64,000 nucleotides of DNA from Tetracentron sinense (lineage: Eukaryota; Streptophyta; Magnoliopsida; Trochodendrales; Trochodendraceae). The position numbers were made by a program, and so were the translations under genes. Below the pieces are notes generated by a model that did not search any database, was not told the origin of the DNA, and saw only the letters and a list, made by a program, of their open reading frames with translations. Positions 61,085 through 64,000 of this stretch are shown here, piece after piece. Location of the stretch: assembly GCA_015143295.1 (NCBI GenBank), contig CM026570.1, positions 2,876,047 to 2,940,046 on the forward strand, written 5' to 3'. Numbering within the stretch: position 1 is the stretch's first letter; each line of letters opens with the position of its first letter.

Positions 61085-61160
61085 AAAACAAGAATTATAT
61101 TAAGGAGAGAATGTACAATTGGAGAATTATATTAAGGAGAGAATGTACAAATGGGAATGA
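61085..61160. repeat. Direct duplication of ~31 bp
   Basis: 'agaattatattaaggagaga' plus 'atgtacaa' occurs twice in tandem. Confidence 0.75.
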
Positions 61161-61197
61161 GACAATTCCTAGTGTAATTAGTTAGAAAATTATGAAT

Positions 61198-61327
61198 TGG
61201 TGCTTGCTCAGTTGGTAAGGTCCAGTTATGGAATGCCAATAGACCTGGGTTCAATATCCCTAAACCAACGAAGCTTGGGTAATAACTAATAACCCCCCTT
61301 GCAAGCAGCTTACCTTCCCCAAAAAAG
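61198..61327 (+). mobile_element. tRNA-derived SINE
   Basis: 'tgcttgctcagttggtaagg' contains an A box and 'gacctgggttcaatatccc' a B box, about 35 bp apart. The body ends 'cagcttaccttcccc' and an A-run. Flanking 'aaaatta' on both sides (about 61186 and 61336) may be the target duplication. A tRNA gene is excluded because the intervening anticodon arm does not fold and an A tail follows. Confidence 0.65.
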
Positions 61328-61389
61328 TATTTGCAAAATTACTCGAGTTATAAAAAAAAAAACTTGACTCCAAGTCCAACTAGAAAAAA

Positions 61390-63005
61390 ATCGTAGGTGT
61401 TGACATCTCCAAACTCCTTAAGAGCAGCCGCCCAAGTTCGAAGATCCCAATCAATCAAGGCGTATAATTTCTGGATGTAAGATTTTATCCCATAAAAAAT
61501 TCCTTTGTTCTTCTCTCTCCATAAACCCTACATGATAATGTAGGGCATCTATGCCAAAGATTATTGCTCCTACTGCTATGTACTCCGTCTGGCCAACTGA
61601 GAATCAATTCTCCAACCTCCTTATGGGCCATTGTGGAGAGCTAGAAAGAGATATGAAACTCTAGATGCTCCATGCTACCATACAATGGAGAAGAAGATGA
61701 TGTATGTCTAACTCAACCTTCTGACAGGTCTAGTGATTAGTTCGCAAGTTTCCTGATTCGTCTTTTAGTTGCCCCCACATTTAGCCTCAGTGGAGATAAA
61801 TGTATATGGAAGTGGGATCCTAGAGGCGCTTTCTCATTTTGTTATTATTTTTGTTTTTTTGGAGAAACCTGGCTCCAACTTGGGTGGCTTTCTTTCCTTG
61901 GATTAATTCCCAATATGTGTTTTCTATGTTAATCTAACGGGGAATTTATTGAACAATTTCTTATCCTGTTGTGTTTCTTCAGAAAAATAAACAAATCCCT
62001 ATAAAAAAATGGATAAATAGTCCTCACGGACTTTGACATGTTGTGTACTCCTTAGAGGACTGTTAATTTGGTTCAAGGGCGGCAGACCACTGCCTTTGAC
62101 GTCTGGGGTAAATTCCTTCGATGACTTATTCTTTTTACCATTTTGTGAGTTATAGAAAGAGAGGAACATTTGCATTTTGGGGATAGATATTGCTCAAGGG
62201 AGGTGGGGATTGACATTGCTTATGAGAGGCGGTTAAGGTAACGATCAAGGCTTTGGTATTTCATTCTCAAAGAATTCATAGGGATTGACTTGACGTTTAC
62301 CTTTTTTGCATATAATTGGGAATCATTACTATTCGACAATCTGTAAATCACTATCTATAGCCTTTTCTCAGGATGAAAGCCCTATCTGGGGGTCCTTCTA
62401 TTTTCCTTCTTCATTAATAAAATCTTTCACCTATAAAAGAATAAAGTCTTTAATGTCCCGAGAAAACCTAGAACACCACACTACCAACTCCTCTAACCAT
62501 AGAAATCAGCTATAAATGCTTCCTTGGCACATATCTCAAAAATCGTAGGATAAATCCTCTCACCATAGAAACCAGCTATCAATGCCTCCTTCACACATAT
62601 CTCAAAAATTGTAGAATAGGCCATTTAAAGAGGAATCTCTCCTCACCAAAGGTCATCTCCTCAGGGAACCACATCCCCAACACCAACCCTGTACTTACTA
62701 ATTGGAAGAAAAAAAAACTGTACTTCACACTACCGAAGAACTTCAAAACTGATCGAATACCCTTCCAAACCCCATCCGCATATATGGTGGCAACTCTATA
62801 ACATCCCAACCTAAGTTCCTCGCCCCATATTTGGAAGAGATGACCACCCTCCAAAGCCTTAGATGCTCCACACTAAATATCCAACACCATTTCCTCAACT
62901 CCATGTGGTGCAAAAAAATCCCAACCGAAATTCGTTGTCTCATACTTGTGAGAGATGATCATCCTCCACAGCCTCATATGTTTGACTCATACAACATAAT
63001 TTATC
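61390..63005 (-). pseudogene. Degenerate L1-type LINE 3' region
   Basis: The minus strand from 63000 reads pieces such as LRLWRMIISHKYE, then GHLFQIWGEELRLGC, then YADGVWKGIRSVLKFFGS, then VGVGDVV. These fit the region after the reverse transcriptase in plant L1 elements (W-R-x-V-I-x-x-K-Y-G, G-V-W-K-x-I-R, v-G-x-G-x-x-v-x-F-W). Several stops and frame changes are present. Two internal direct duplications are seen: one of ~75 bp near 62490-62620 ('ctcaaaaat.gtag.ata') and one near 62830-62985 ('gagatgatcatcctccacagcc'-like). A zinc-knuckle-like end may continue to about 61400. Confidence 0.55.
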
Positions 63006-63463
63006 CAATAATGAAGTATTGATGGATGAAATAATGTCTAATTTTCATTCACCAACCTCCAAACCAGTTTTATAATCCAGAAGGTGATACTTTCTGGTCT
63101 CACTATTTCCTTTCCAAAGAAAATCTCATTGATCTAACTTTTCTATTCGTACTATTTTGTGTTCTTCTAGAATTCTGTTTGCTAGAAAGCATCTCTATGA
63201 ATGGGTTGTGTGCGTGGTCTCCATACACATCAATTTATTATTGTTGGCTATAACGTTGAGTTTTGTGCTGGGGTGATATTTCCTTTTAATGACTGTCACT
63301 TGAAAAGAAAATTTGTTTCTGAAATGCTTTATTGTTATGCATCATATATTGTATTGCATGGTTCTGAGATTTACTCACAGTGACAGCATTATATGTTATT
63401 CTGAAAATTGCATTATATTATGCTGAGCTGTATAATTTTGCTCATTTGCTCGTTGTTTTTCAG
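63006..63463. other. Probable intron or intergenic DNA
   Basis: No coding exon is recognised. A pyrimidine-rich stretch ends at 'gtttttcag' (63463), a good acceptor. Confidence 0.4.
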
Positions 63464-63790
63464 GTTTTTATCTCCCTGGATATCAGAATTACAACAATGG
63501 TTGCGGGAACCGATCTGTATACTGATCATCAATGATTAAGAGGATGAATCTTCATTCCAAATTTAGATGATTGCACCATATTTGTTGTGAAACATGTCTG
63601 GAATCATCTCATTCCTGGATTCAACTGGAACACTCATTTCTTAGATGCCCAGCAAGCTATAAATTGATAGAAAGGGATCTATATAAACTAAAAAGAAGAC
63701 ACAATGATCGGAAAACCCATCCTGTTAACCTATTTGTACCTACTAGTCTACATATTGCTTTCATCAGGAGTTATTCTGTACAACAAGGTA
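63464..63790 (+). other. Possible internal UTR exon of the gene starting near 59690
   Basis: This follows a good acceptor. The first ATG (63498) opens a 12-codon frame, so if it is an exon it is probably untranslated or carries a small upstream ORF. A donor-like 'aaggtaatg' lies at 63788. The product cannot be inferred. Confidence 0.3.
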
Positions 63791-64000
63791 ATGCACCTCA
63801 ATGCTAACTTATGTAACTTGTGAACATCCATGTCTACTAGTCTGCAGATCTTATTAATTCTGTACAGTTTGACATGATATTCTTTCTTATTTTAAAAATT
63901 ATATAAACCATGATTTTTGAATGGGTATTGTCATATAAACCCAACTGGATTTACCCATAAACCCAACTGGATTTACTTGCTCGGGAAATGGGGGAAGCAT

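Noticed and set aside
61198-61327. A tRNA gene suggested by A and B boxes
   Set aside because: No anticodon stem-loop or acceptor stem can be formed and an A-rich tail follows, so it is a SINE.

Overview
This window is nuclear DNA from a flowering plant. The signs are spliced kinase genes with typical GT–AG introns and 5' UTR introns, plant hAT, CACTA and Helitron elements, a Tat-type Ty3/gypsy retrotransposon, and plant LINE/SINE debris. The sequence does not let me name the species. Two intact host genes stand out: a PTI1-like cytoplasmic kinase (+, coding 19009-23613, 361 aa, 7 coding exons) and a receptor-like kinase of the At2g42960/At5g18500 type (-, coding 31412-25710, 507 aa, 7 coding exons). 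They are tail to tail, about 2.1 kb apart. Both were read exon by exon and every reading phase closes.

Left third (1-17000). Positions about 780-6050 form a large imperfect inverted structure. Two arms match the 3' region of a neighbouring transposon-type gene. Inside them lie two satellite arrays with the same ~172-bp monomer in opposite orientation (1575-3400 and 4440-5245). At the centre is an array built on the palindromic word TACGATCGATCGTA (3655-4380). To the right, on the minus strand, is a ten-exon gene (9426-6520) ending in a Ulp1/C48 cysteine-protease domain. All catalytic residues are readable, but there is an in-frame TGA. From 9.4 to 17 kb there are LINE RNase H debris, a 570-bp element with two inverted Helitron-like 3' ends, and a CA-rich A-tailed repeat.

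Middle (17000-38000). The kinase introns hold transposons: a 772-bp hAT element with an 8-bp target duplication in PTI1 intron 3, and a long-TIR element carrying a 568-bp hAT element in the last intron of the receptor-like kinase. Two foldback elements lie between the genes. Farther right are a ~153-bp tandem repeat, a degenerate LINE end and two SINE-like pieces.

38100-49900 holds a Ty3/gypsy Tat-lineage retrotransposon on the minus strand. It has 900-bp LTRs that differ at about nine sites, and it sits inside a small CACTA-type MITE; both target duplications are visible. It carries a second RNase H and an antisense accessory ORF region. It is treated here as a fossil, recent but broken in a few places.

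Right end (49900-64000). Mostly repeats: hAT-like MITEs, a complete 276-bp Helitron, LINE fragments and a SINE. From about 59690 there is a CT-rich 5' leader of a plus-strand gene whose coding part I cannot find in the window.
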